Source: Salipiger sp. H15
Lineage (GTDB): Bacteria > Pseudomonadota > Alphaproteobacteria > Rhodobacterales > Rhodobacteraceae
Direction of reading: 5' to 3'
Assembly: GCF_040409955.1 (NCBI RefSeq)
Contig: NZ_CP123385.1
Coordinates: 1,223,501-1,287,500 of the forward strand
Length of the DNA stretch: 64,000 nucleotides
The stretch's first letter is position 1; the number at the start of each line of letters is the position of its first letter. The position numbers and the translations under genes are program-made. Positions 36,369 through 45,287 of this stretch are shown here, piece by piece. Below the pieces are notes generated by a model. The model was not told the DNA's origin and made no database searches. It saw nothing but the letters and a program-made list of their open reading frames with translations.

Positions 36369-36833
36369 TCAAGGATACTCCTCGCGGGTGAGCGGCGGGC
36401 GGAAGGTGAGGATATCGCCGCGGTGCATGGCGATGTTCATCCTGAACGCCTCGGCCACGCGCTCGGAGCGGGCGATGAAGAGCGCGGCGGTGCGCTCGGG
36501 GCAAAGCTCGGTCACCGTGTACCGGAAGATCGCGAGCCAGCGGCGGAAGTGCGCGTCCTCCAGCTCTTCGATGGCCTGATGCTTGGGCATCGGCTTGCCA
36601 CTGTAGCTGCGCGTGCCGAGCAGGGCGGAACTCCAGAAGGCGGTGATCTTTTCCAGATGTTCCGGCCAGTGGTCGTCGGCGATGCGGGCATGGAAGACCG
36701 GGCCGATGAGCGGGTCGGCGCGGACCTGGTCGTAGAAGCGGTGCACCACGCAGCGGACCATGGCCTCGTCCAGACCTTCGGCAATCGCCTCGTCGGTGGT
36801 GGGCTCTCCGGCGCGCGACAGGGAAGGGCTCAT
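36369..36833 (-). CDS. Group III truncated haemoglobin
   Basis: 154 residues. Landmarks of group III truncated globins: HRFYDQVRADPLIGPVF with the B10 tyrosine (Tyr34), DDHWPEHLEKITAFW, and the proximal histidine, probably His85 in PKHQAIEE, followed by AHFRRWLAIF. Such proteins bind O2 or NO. Its start overlaps the end of the upstream regulator gene by four bases, so the two are co-translated. The regulator's cysteine cluster suggests iron-sulfur or NO sensing controls it. Confidence 0.86.
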   Translation of the reverse strand: MSPSLSRAGEPTTDEAIAEGLDEAMVRCVVHRFYDQVRADPLIGPVFHARIADDHWPEHLEKITAFWSSALLGTRSYSGKPMPKHQAIEELEDAHFRRWLAIFRYTVTELCPERTAALFIARSERVAEAFRMNIAMHRGDILTFRPPLTREEYP

Positions 36834-37495
36834 GCGCCGTTCTCCCGCACAATATAGGTGCAGCGCCGCCCGCCGCTGACGATGTGCTCGTCTCGTTCAA
36901 TGGTCGCGCTGGAGCCGAGGGCATTTTGGAACACCGCCTTCTCGGCGCGGCAAAAGCCCTGACAGAAGCTGGCGGCGGCGCAGATCGGGCAATGGTTCTC
37001 GACAAGACGCAGCGTGCCGTCCTCGTCCTCCTCGACCTGCGCCATGTAGCCTTCGGCACTGCGCAGTTCGGCCAGCCGCTCCAGCCGGTCGCGGGTGCTC
37101 TCGCAACCCGCCATGGCGTCGCGGTACTGCGCGAGCGTTGCCACCTCGCGCTCGGCGATGATCCGGTCCAGCGCGTCCGACCCCAGCACCTCGGTGATGC
37201 TGCGCAGGATGTCCACGGTCAGCGCGGCGTGGGTGTCGGGAAAGCGCGCCTGAGCCTTGTCGGTCAGGTGCCAGTAGGTCGCGGGTCGCCCGCGGCCAGC
37301 GCTGCGGCGTTCCTCGTCCACCAACCCCTCTTCATGCAGCTTCATCAGCTGCTGCCGCGCCGCCTCGCCGGTGATGCCCTGCCTGCGGCCGACCTCGGCC
37401 GAGGTCTGCGCGCCGTGCATCTTGAGTGTCATCAGCAGCCGCTCGGAAGGAGCCCGCGGCGACCATGCTTCTTTTTCCAAGTCATCGCTTGACAT
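36830..37495 (-). CDS. SufR-like iron-sulfur helix-turn-helix regulator
   Basis: 221 residues. The N-terminal winged helix (HGAQTSAEVGRRQGITGEAA, 27-46) is followed by a C-terminal part with Cys169, Cys172, Cys178 and Cys182 (CPICAAASFCQGFC), the arrangement of SufR-type 4Fe-4S repressors. The start is the ATG at 37495 with GGAG upstream. It leads an operon with the truncated haemoglobin and diverges from sodB, so it is likely to control both in response to iron-sulfur damage by NO or superoxide. Confidence 0.82.
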   Translation of the reverse strand: MSSDDLEKEAWSPRAPSERLLMTLKMHGAQTSAEVGRRQGITGEAARQQLMKLHEEGLVDEERRSAGRGRPATYWHLTDKAQARFPDTHAALTVDILRSITEVLGSDALDRIIAEREVATLAQYRDAMAGCESTRDRLERLAELRSAEGYMAQVEEDEDGTLRLVENHCPICAAASFCQGFCRAEKAVFQNALGSSATIERDEHIVSGGRRCTYIVRENGA

Positions 37496-37583
37496 ATTGG
37501 CTCCGATGTTTTTCAAAGTCGTTGCTTGTTTAATTAACCAAACGGGCCGCATCGCGCAAGCGCTGGCTCGAAAGGAGACCGAG

Positions 37584-38186
37584 ATGACCTTCGAACTTCC
37601 CGCCCTGAGCTATTCCCATTCCGCCCTTGCCGAGCGTGGCATGAGCCAGGAAACGCTCGAGCTGCACCACGACAAGCATCACCTGGCCTATGTCACGGCG
37701 CTCAACGGTTTCGTCGAGGGCAACGCCGCCCTGCAGGGCAAGACGCTCGAGGAAATCATCGCGCTGTCCTATGGGGATGACGCGCTTGCCGGCGTGTTCA
37801 ACCAGGCCGGCCAGCACTGGAACCACATCCACTTCTGGAACGCGCTCTCGCCGAATGGCGGCGGCATCCCCGGCACGCTCGAAGCCAAGCTGGTCGAGTC
37901 CTTCGGCTCGGTCGATGACTTCAAGTCCGCCTTCAAGACCGCGGCGACCACGCAGTTCGGCTCGGGCTGGGCCTGGCTGATCCAGAAGGCCGACGGCAGC
38001 CTCGGCGTCACCAAGACTCCGAATGGCGTCAACCCGCTGGCCACCGGCGAGGGCACCGCGCTGCTCGGCCTCGACGTCTGGGAGCACAGCTACTACGTCG
38101 ACTTCCGCAACCGTCGCCCGGACTACGTGACCAATTTCCTCGACACTCTCGCGAACTACGAGTTTGCCGAAAGCAACCTCGCCTGA
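37584..38186 (+). CDS. sodB: Superoxide dismutase, Fe type
   Basis: 200 residues, full length for Fe/Mn SOD. Metal ligands are visible: His28 in LELHHDKHH, His81 in WNHIHFWN, and Asp and His in [12 protein letters not shown]. The glutamine in GQHWNH before the second histidine is the Fe-type pattern. AAAGGAG precedes the ATG at 37584. It diverges from the SufR-like regulator, with only 88 bases between them, a likely site for that repressor. Confidence 0.92.
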   Translation: MTFELPALSYSHSALAERGMSQETLELHHDKHHLAYVTALNGFVEGNAALQGKTLEEIIALSYGDDALAGVFNQAGQHWNHIHFWNALSPNGGGIPGTLEAKLVESFGSVDDFKSAFKTAATTQFGSGWAWLIQKADGSLGVTKTPNGVNPLATGEGTALLGLDVWEHSYYVDFRNRRPDYVTNFLDTLANYEFAESNLA

Positions 38187-38201
38187 TCGGCGCGGACCTG
38201 T

Positions 38202-38225
38202 CCCGCCGTGCAGCTGCACGGCGGG
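38202..38225. terminator. Perfect 24-base palindrome between sodB and fdxA
   Basis: CCCGCCGTGCAG followed directly by its reverse complement, 15 bases after the sodB stop and 28 bases before fdxA. As RNA it makes a very strong hairpin with no long T-tract, so it could be a partial terminator, an mRNA-stabilising end or a protein site. Confidence 0.5.
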
Positions 38226-38253
38226 GTGTTCCGCCATGGCGGATGGAGATGGA

Positions 38254-38592
38254 ATGACTTACGTCGTCACCGAGAACTGCATTGCCTGCAAATACATGGA
38301 CTGTGTCGAGGTCTGCCCGGTGGACTGCTTCTATGAGGGGGAGAACACGCTTGTGATCCACCCCGATGAATGTATCGATTGCGGCGTCTGCGAGCCGGAA
38401 TGCCCCGCCGACGCGATCCGCCCGGACACCGAGCCGGAAATGGACAAATGGGTCGAGTTCAACCGCAAGTACGCCGAGCTCTGGCCGGTGATCATCGCGC
38501 AGGGAACGCCGCCGGAAAATGCTGCCGAAATGGACGGCGTTCCGGACAAGCTCGCCACGCTGTTCTCGCCGAACCCGGGGAGCGGACAATGA
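38254..38592 (+). CDS. fdxA: Ferredoxin, 7Fe type (FdxA)
   Basis: 112 residues. The cysteine pattern [17 protein letters not shown], then [12 protein letters not shown], is that of 3Fe-4S/4Fe-4S ferredoxins of the FdxA type, which have a helical C-terminal tail as here. GGAGATGGA precedes the ATG at 38254; an ATG at 38236 is possible but lies upstream of that site. It overlaps the flavin reductase gene by four bases, so it may be the electron partner of that protein. Confidence 0.92.
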   Translation: MTYVVTENCIACKYMDCVEVCPVDCFYEGENTLVIHPDECIDCGVCEPECPADAIRPDTEPEMDKWVEFNRKYAELWPVIIAQGTPPENAAEMDGVPDKLATLFSPNPGSGQ

Positions 38593-39125
38593 AACCTTGG
38601 ACAAGCCAATACGGCACCGGCGAAGCCGGGGAGGACAGCACCAGCGCCGATCCGCAGGTGTTCCGCGACGCCATGGCGACACTCGCGGCGACCGTCTGTG
38701 TGGTGACCTGCGGCTCCGGCGACGCGCGTTTCGGGCGGACTGTCACGGCGGCGATCTCGCTCGGCGTGGCACCGCCTGCGATCCTCGTGTCGATCGCGGC
38801 TGGCTCGGAGCTCGCCGATCGGATCCGGCAGAAGGGGCGCTTTTCATATTCCATGCTCTCGGAGGGGCAGGACGATATCGCCGACGCCTTCGCGGGTATG
38901 CTGCCGCCCGAAGAACGGTTCTTCAAGGCAGACTGGATTTCCTGGGCGTCGGGGGAGCCGCGGCTGCTGGATGCCGTCGCCTCCATGGATTGCCTCGTGG
39001 CGGATGCCTTCGAGGCCGAGGGTCACGTGCTCTTTGTCGGCCATGTGCAGGAGATCGCGCGCAGCACACGGCGCAAGCCGCTGCTCTGGTACGGGCGGCG
39101 CTACGGCACGGTCAGCCCGCAATAG
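38589..39125 (+). CDS. Flavin reductase-like domain protein
   Basis: 178 residues of the FMN-binding split-barrel fold: [39 protein letters not shown] and GRFSYSML, the NADH:flavin reductase pattern of small subunits of two-component monooxygenases. Translationally coupled to fdxA (ATGA overlap). It may use ferredoxin or pyridine nucleotide to reduce flavin for an unlinked oxygenase. Confidence 0.85.
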   Translation: MKPWTSQYGTGEAGEDSTSADPQVFRDAMATLAATVCVVTCGSGDARFGRTVTAAISLGVAPPAILVSIAAGSELADRIRQKGRFSYSMLSEGQDDIADAFAGMLPPEERFFKADWISWASGEPRLLDAVASMDCLVADAFEAEGHVLFVGHVQEIARSTRRKPLLWYGRRYGTVSPQ

Positions 39126-39135
39126 ACACCAATAT

Positions 39136-40152
39136 TTAGGCGGCGGTAGAGAAGCGTTCCCGATACTCGCGGGGGGTCAGCGAGAACTTGCGGTTGAACA
39201 CCTTGCGCATCTGGTCGTCCGAGGAAAATCCGACCCGGTGCGCGATGGTCTTGACCGGCAGTCCCGTCTCCAGCAGCAGCGTCGTTGCACGCTCGCAGCG
39301 GGCGTTCATCACGTAGTCCGAGGGGTTCTGCCCGACATCCCGGGTGAATTGGCGCACGAAGTTGCGCTCGCTCATCCCGGCGCGCTGCGCCAGATCGCCG
39401 GTCTGCAGCTTGCGCTCGAGATTGGCGTGGATCTAGGTCCGGATGTCGGCGATGCCGGAGTGGACCTGCGCCTGCCCGGTCAGAACCGCGCTGAACTGCG
39501 ACTGGCCGCCGGGGCGTTTGAGATAGATCACCATGTCGCGCGCCACAGACAGTGCGAGGTCGCGCCCAAAATCCTGCTCGACGAAGGCCAGCGCGAGATC
39601 GATCGCGGCGGTCACGCCGGCCGACGTGTAGAGGTTGTCCTCGCGCAGGAAGATCGCGTCGGCCTCGACCCGTACGTCGGGATAGGCCTGCTGCAGCCGT
39701 GCAGCGACGCTCCAGTGCGTTGTGGCGCGACGTCCATCCAAGAGCCCGGCCTCGGCTAGGAAGAAGGTGCCGGTGCAGAGCGAAGCGAGGCGGCGGGCCT
39801 GCGCCGCGTGGCGGCGGCACCAGTCGACGATCTGCGGATTGCCGCGGAGCGCCTCCTCGATCTCCAGCGCCCCGGCGATCATCACCGTGTCCTGCGGCGT
39901 GGCCTCCGCCAGCGCGCGCTCGGCGGTCAGCGTCAGGAAGCTCTCGGACTGCACCGGGCCCGGGGTCGGGGCGATCAGTTCGACGTCGTAGCGCGCCGGG
40001 TGCGAGGCCGCCGCGAGGTATCGGTTGGCGGCGGTAAAGACGTTCACCGGCCCGACGGCCTCCATGCATTTGAAGCCCGGGTAAATCACGATCTGGACGT
40101 GGCGCAGCGCGCTCGGCGCGGTGACAGGCTCGGTCGGCGAGGAGGCAAGCAC
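39136..40152 (-). pseudogene. GlxA-type AraC regulator interrupted by one amber codon
   Basis: The DJ-1/PfpI-like sensor part reads cleanly from the ATG at 40152 to a TAG at 39433-39435. The same frame then continues, without any shift, as IHANLERKLQTGDLAQRAG and the AraC helix-turn-helix (ERNFVRQF ... KTIAHRVGFSSDDQMRKVF) to 39136. Relatives have tryptophan at this point, so a single TGG to TAG change explains it. The sensor half keeps a cysteine in SLCTGTFF. Either it is a recent pseudogene or the two halves are separate; a sequencing error is also possible. It diverges from adhI. Confidence 0.85.
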
Positions 40153-40384
40153 AGCGGCTCCATTCTTGGCATTGCTCGGCGCAATTCAGGGGTGACTTGT
40201 CCGGAAACGTCCGAACATCCCGATTGCACCGGCCTTGGGGGTATAGGACTTTTTCCCCATGGGGAAGGCGCGGCGGCACCTTGGTGTCTTGCCCTTCACG
40301 ACAATTGTCAGCCCTGAGGACCGCCCTTGCTCGAGGAGCGTCGCCGCAGAGGTTGTCAGGACATTCTTTGAAAGGAACAACGAC

Positions 40385-41515
<1,131 letters not shown>

Positions 41516-41543
41516 TCCGGCGCTTCGGCACAGAATGAAATTC

Positions 41544-41568
41544 CCCGGCAGGCACTTCGCTTGCCGGG
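41544..41568 (+). terminator. Hairpin after adhI
   Basis: Ten-base stem CCCGGCAGGC/GCTTGCCGGG with one G-U pair and a five-base loop, 29 bases after the stop. A few T residues follow further on. Confidence 0.6.
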
Positions 41569-41639
41569 AGTTCGACATTTCCCTTCCTACCCGGACATTC
41601 GGAGCCAAGCGGCGCTGTTCTCCGGGCAATGGGCCCATT

Positions 41640-41656
41640 CATGCATCCCTTTCATG
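41640..41656. promoter_or_regulatory. Near-match to CATGA-N7-TCATG ahead of the aldo/keto reductase
   Basis: CATGC-N7-TCATG, preceded by ATT. TTATCT at 41679-41684 is a -10 candidate with the same spacing from the palindrome as in other copies. Confidence 0.52.
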
Positions 41657-41794
41657 AGTGCCTTCCGTTCTGAGCGGGTTATCTGGTCGGGCAGACTTTC
41701 CTAAATACCGGCTCATGAAGCGGACAGGGCCGGTGAAGCGTCAGCGACATCCATCGGCTGCACCTTTCCGGGAACAAGATATGGAGGGACTCAG

Positions 41795-42655
41795 ATGATC
41801 CTCGAAGAATCTTTCACCCTGCCCAACGGCGTCGCCATGCCGAAACTCGGCCTCGGCACCTGGATGATCCAAGACGATGTCGTGGCGGACGCTGTGAAGG
41901 CGGCCATCGCGATGGGCTATCGCCATATCGACACCGCTCAGGCCTATGGCAACGAGCGCGGTGTCGGTTTGGGCATCCGCGAGAGCGGCGTCGCCCGTGA
42001 CCACCTCTTCCTGCAGACCAAGCTGGCGGCTGAGGTCAAGGACTACGACGGCGCCAAGGCGGCGATCGACGGCTCGCTCAAGACCCTCGGGCTCGATTAT
42101 ATCGACCTGATGATCATCCACAGCCCGCAACCCTGGGTAGAGTTCGGCGGCGAGGACCGCCGGTTCGATGGCAACCTTGCTGCGTGGAAGGCGCTGGAAG
42201 AGGCCTACGACGCCGGCAAAATCCGCGCCATCGGCGTGTCGAACTTCAAGCAGGCCGACCTGCAGAACCTGCTGGATAACGCCACCGTCAAGCCGATGAT
42301 CAACCAGGTCCTCGCGCATATCAGCAACACGCCGTTCGAGCTGATCGACTTCTGCCAGCAGAACGGCGTGATGGTTGAAGCCTATTCGCCCATCGCGCAC
42401 GGCAAGATCCTCGACAACGCCGAGATCAAGGCGATGGCCGACACATACGGCGTCACCGTCCCGCAACTCTGCATCCGCTACGTGCTGCAACTGGGTCTCG
42501 CGGCGCTGCCGAAGACCGGCAACCCGGCGCACATGAAGAGCAACGCCGAGCTGGACTTCGTGATCTCGGACGCGGACATGGACGCCCTGAAGAGCGCCGA
42601 GGAGATCAAGGACTACGGCGACGCCAGCATGTTCCCGGTCTACGCCAAGAGCTGA
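41795..42655 (+). CDS. Aldo/keto reductase
   Basis: 286 residues, single TIM barrel. The catalytic tetrad is intact: Asp46 and Tyr51 in HIDTAQAYGNE, Lys76 in LQTKLA and His109 in LMIIHSP. IGVSNF, then LPKTGNP in the cofactor loop, point to NADPH-dependent reduction of aldehydes. GGAGGG precedes the ATG at 41795. It stands alone with its own operator-like site and a strong terminator, so it may belong to the LysR-controlled set further left. Confidence 0.9.
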   Translation: MILEESFTLPNGVAMPKLGLGTWMIQDDVVADAVKAAIAMGYRHIDTAQAYGNERGVGLGIRESGVARDHLFLQTKLAAEVKDYDGAKAAIDGSLKTLGLDYIDLMIIHSPQPWVEFGGEDRRFDGNLAAWKALEEAYDAGKIRAIGVSNFKQADLQNLLDNATVKPMINQVLAHISNTPFELIDFCQQNGVMVEAYSPIAHGKILDNAEIKAMADTYGVTVPQLCIRYVLQLGLAALPKTGNPAHMKSNAELDFVISDADMDALKSAEEIKDYGDASMFPVYAKS

Positions 42656-42691
42656 CCTTCCAGACCGGGACGGGGATGGAGTGTGCCGAGA

Positions 42692-42720
42692 GACGCCGCG
42701 CAGTTCGCGCGGCGTCTTAT
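42692..42720 (+). terminator. Rho-independent terminator after the aldo/keto reductase
   Basis: Perfect ten-base GC stem GACGCCGCGC/GCGCGGCGTC with a five-base loop followed by TTATTT. Confidence 0.8.
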
Positions 42721-43511
42721 TTGTGCCGGGCTGCTGCCCTCTACAGAGCGGGGATGGTCCAAGTCTCGCCAGGTTCGACCGCCCTCGCCCGCCTCGGGGA
42801 CGCCGTGGCGGGCGAGGGCGCGGAGCAGGTCGGTGCGCGGCGCGGTTCGTGCCTCGTTGGTCAGCTGGATCGTGCCCCAATGATGTCCGACCGCATAGGT
42901 GGCGCGCGTCAAAAGAAACGCGCCTGCCGTCCGCAGGCTCCGCAGCCATGGACGTCCTTTCCAGCGGTAATCAGCCTGATGGGGACGATGTCGTCGCTTC
43001 CGGCCGCTTTGGCTCGATCCAATTTTCCGACCATCAGCCCGGCGATGGCGCTGACTCGACTGATGACGGCGACGATTGGAACCTGGAGGTCGGATGACCG
43101 CGGGTACGGCACTTCTCACCACGAACGAAAAATTCGCAGCCGTGGAACGGCTGCGAGACAAATATCTCTCGACGCCGCGAGGCGTCCATTTATTTTGGGG
43201 TAAATTTTGGCTGACTTTGCGCGCTCTGTATCCTCAATGGCGGTAGTCCGGTTTTCCTGGTGATTGATTTTCTCGTCTTAGAGTGGTGCTGGTGCCACGA
43301 GGACTGAATATGATGCTGCGGCTCACGTGACGCGATGTCTTCGAGGAGTGGAGTTCTCGGTAAAAAGTAATGATTCTTGGTGCGAGGTATTTCAGAATGA
43401 TGCGATCAGGTATCATCCGATCAGGTCGGCGGTTACCGTTGTGATCAAGTGCTGAACGATGTACACGAGAATTATTCGTTGTTGTTTTGGGCGCCAAGTA
43501 AGCATGTGACG
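42721..43511. other. Gene-free interval at the left edge of the insertion zone
   Basis: About 790 bases. The first 450 are GC-rich and look like decayed coding DNA, with short readable pieces on the minus strand; the last 300 become AT-rich. No intact gene, no transposon end that I can define. It separates the ordered catabolic genes from the tni region. Confidence 0.45.
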
Positions 43512-43784
43512 CTATAAGGCTTTGAAGCCAGTGATTTTCAATCTCTCGTGGTTTGAGAGCTTAGATGGATCGACACTCACAACGCAGTTCGTCCCGCTGC
43601 AGCGACCCTCCGCCCAGTAATTTATGCCGCCAAAAGGCTTAGTATCGAACGCCTCATAGCCGTCAAAGGATTCACTTTGAGCTACGAATCCGAGTCGGGC
43701 GCATGCGACGACAATTTCAATTTTGTGTTTTGCGGTAAGAATTGCGAGCTCGTCGAGGAAAGATTTCATTTGCTCTGGTGACAT
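43512..43784 (-). CDS. Hypothetical protein, 90 residues
   Basis: The ATG at 43784 has a textbook AGGAGG at a five-base spacing, which is the main support. The protein has an amphipathic start (SPEQMKSFLDELAILTAKHKIEIVVACARLGF) and a C-terminal half with two cysteines (GRCSGTNCVV). I do not recognise a family. It lies in AT-rich DNA between the aldo/keto reductase and tniB, with codon use unlike its surroundings, so it is probably a passenger of the tni element. Confidence 0.6.
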   Translation of the reverse strand: MSPEQMKSFLDELAILTAKHKIEIVVACARLGFVAQSESFDGYEAFDTKPFGGINYWAEGRCSGTNCVVSVDPSKLSNHERLKITGFKAL

Positions 43785-44314
43785 ATGGTCCTCCTAGCTT
43801 TGGTCTGAAATTGTGAAGGTTCTTTATTTTTGATCATGGCAGAAGTGAGATTGGCTAGGCAGGCCAGAAGCGAAGAAGAAAAATTTTTGAAATTTGATCT
43901 GCCTCGTCTCGAGGTATTCTTCTGATGCAAAGGCTTTCGTTTGGGCGTGCGCAGAAGGCTTTCCTCAAGAAATTACTTCGTCATTCTCTCATGTGGCCTA
44001 TCTCCTCGTCGAAGCCACCTTGCGAAAGGGTTGTGCCCGGTGGAGTTGGCTCCTCTAGGGGCATCTGTGCCGCGCCAGGAGAGCATGAGGAAGGAAATTT
44101 CGGTTCGCAGAGGTATCCTAAATATATTTAGTATCAATAGCTTGCGTGTCGATGGGAGGGATGAAGCCCACTCATGCGTCGCCGATTTTCGATGACTTAA
44201 CGTCAACCTGTTTCCGCGGCGAATTCGATGAGCACAAATACTTGGAACAGACCGACCAGTAACCAGCCTGCAGGCGGGTCGGCTGCAGACGCATCATAGC
44301 TGGAGACCACCAAA
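43785..44314. other. AT-rich gap before tniB
   Basis: 530 bases of lower GC content than the rest of the window. A few short open frames lack ribosome sites and resemble nothing. It should hold the promoter of tniB; TGGAG just before the ATG at 44315 is its ribosome site. Confidence 0.45.
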
Positions 44315-45268
44315 ATGAGCATGGCCTCGACCAATCCGCATCAGACAGTCGCGGATCTTCGCGGGATGTACATCAAGACAGCTCGTGACGATCTTCTTCG
44401 AACACAGCTCGACCGGCTTCTGCAGTGCAATTCGGACGGGCAGCCGATCCCGAGGCCTGTGATTTTCACGAAAACCGGCAACGATGAGGGCGATACGCGA
44501 GGTGTAGTGCTCGTCGAAGGGGCCGGTGGGGGAAAGACGTCTCTGATACACCATGTTCTGTCGACCTATCCCGCGCTACAAAGCGACGATTCAGAGTGTC
44601 GACGTTGGCTTGGGGTGCGTGTCCCGAGTCCTGCCACGATAAAAGCCCTGGGCCTCGAGATCCTGCGAGCGTCCGGCTATCCGGAGGTGTCTTCGTCTCG
44701 CAAGGAATGGGATATCTGGAAACTCGTGCGGCATCGCCTCCAGGAGTTGGGTACCGCTGTCCTGTGGATCGACGAGGCGCATGACCTGTTCCGGGCCGGC
44801 AAGCAGGTCGAGGACATTCTGAAAATGTTGAAGTCGGTCATGCAGGGACCGGGCGCGGTCATCATGATCCTCTCCGGCATCGACAGTCTTTGGAACATCG
44901 CGTCGTATGATGACCAGGTCAAACGGCGCTACGCCAAGGTCTCCTTGCCCGCTGTCTCTGCCGCCAGCCACGAGGGTCAGTTGGTTCGCTTGATGGGCAA
45001 GTATTGCGAGAAGGCGGGGCTCTTGCCCCCGCCGTCCTCTGACTTGATCTCGCGGCTCGTCTTCGCCAGCCGAGGGCGTTTCGGGCGCTGCATCGAGAAC
45101 ATCATTGCCGCAATCGAAGCGGCTCTCCTTCGCGGCGACAGCCAATTGGCGGTAGAACACTTCGCGGAAGTCTGGGCGATGCACGAGGGGGCCGCACCTG
45201 GCAAGAACGTGTTCCTGTCTTCGAGGTGGACAGAGATCGATCTCTCGAAGCTCCACCTCGCTGCGTGA
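44315..45268 (+). CDS. tniB: Transposition ATPase, TniB type
   Basis: 317-residue AAA+ ATPase: Walker A GAGGGKTS (69-76), Walker B VLWIDEAHD (149-157) and sensor-1-like MILSGIDSLW. This is the TniB/TnsC family, which selects the target and activates a DDE transposase. The tniQ gene follows after 19 bases, the normal partner. A DDE transposase of the TniA/TnsB type should precede tniB, but none is present here or elsewhere in the window, so the pair cannot move by itself. Confidence 0.85.
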   Translation: MSMASTNPHQTVADLRGMYIKTARDDLLRTQLDRLLQCNSDGQPIPRPVIFTKTGNDEGDTRGVVLVEGAGGGKTSLIHHVLSTYPALQSDDSECRRWLGVRVPSPATIKALGLEILRASGYPEVSSSRKEWDIWKLVRHRLQELGTAVLWIDEAHDLFRAGKQVEDILKMLKSVMQGPGAVIMILSGIDSLWNIASYDDQVKRRYAKVSLPAVSAASHEGQLVRLMGKYCEKAGLLPPPSSDLISRLVFASRGRFGRCIENIIAAIEAALLRGDSQLAVEHFAEVWAMHEGAAPGKNVFLSSRWTEIDLSKLHLAA

Positions 45269-45287
45269 AACGAGAAGGGCAGCAACC

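Noticed and set aside
42909..43112. Minus-strand segment resembling the end of a response-regulator receiver domain (VPIVAVISR ... AGSDDIV)
   Set aside because: Too short, with no phosphorylation-site part, no ribosome site and only a loose resemblance; could be chance.
43925..44195. Two short overlapping open frames ahead of tniB
   Set aside because: No ribosome site, no recognisable protein, AT-rich context.
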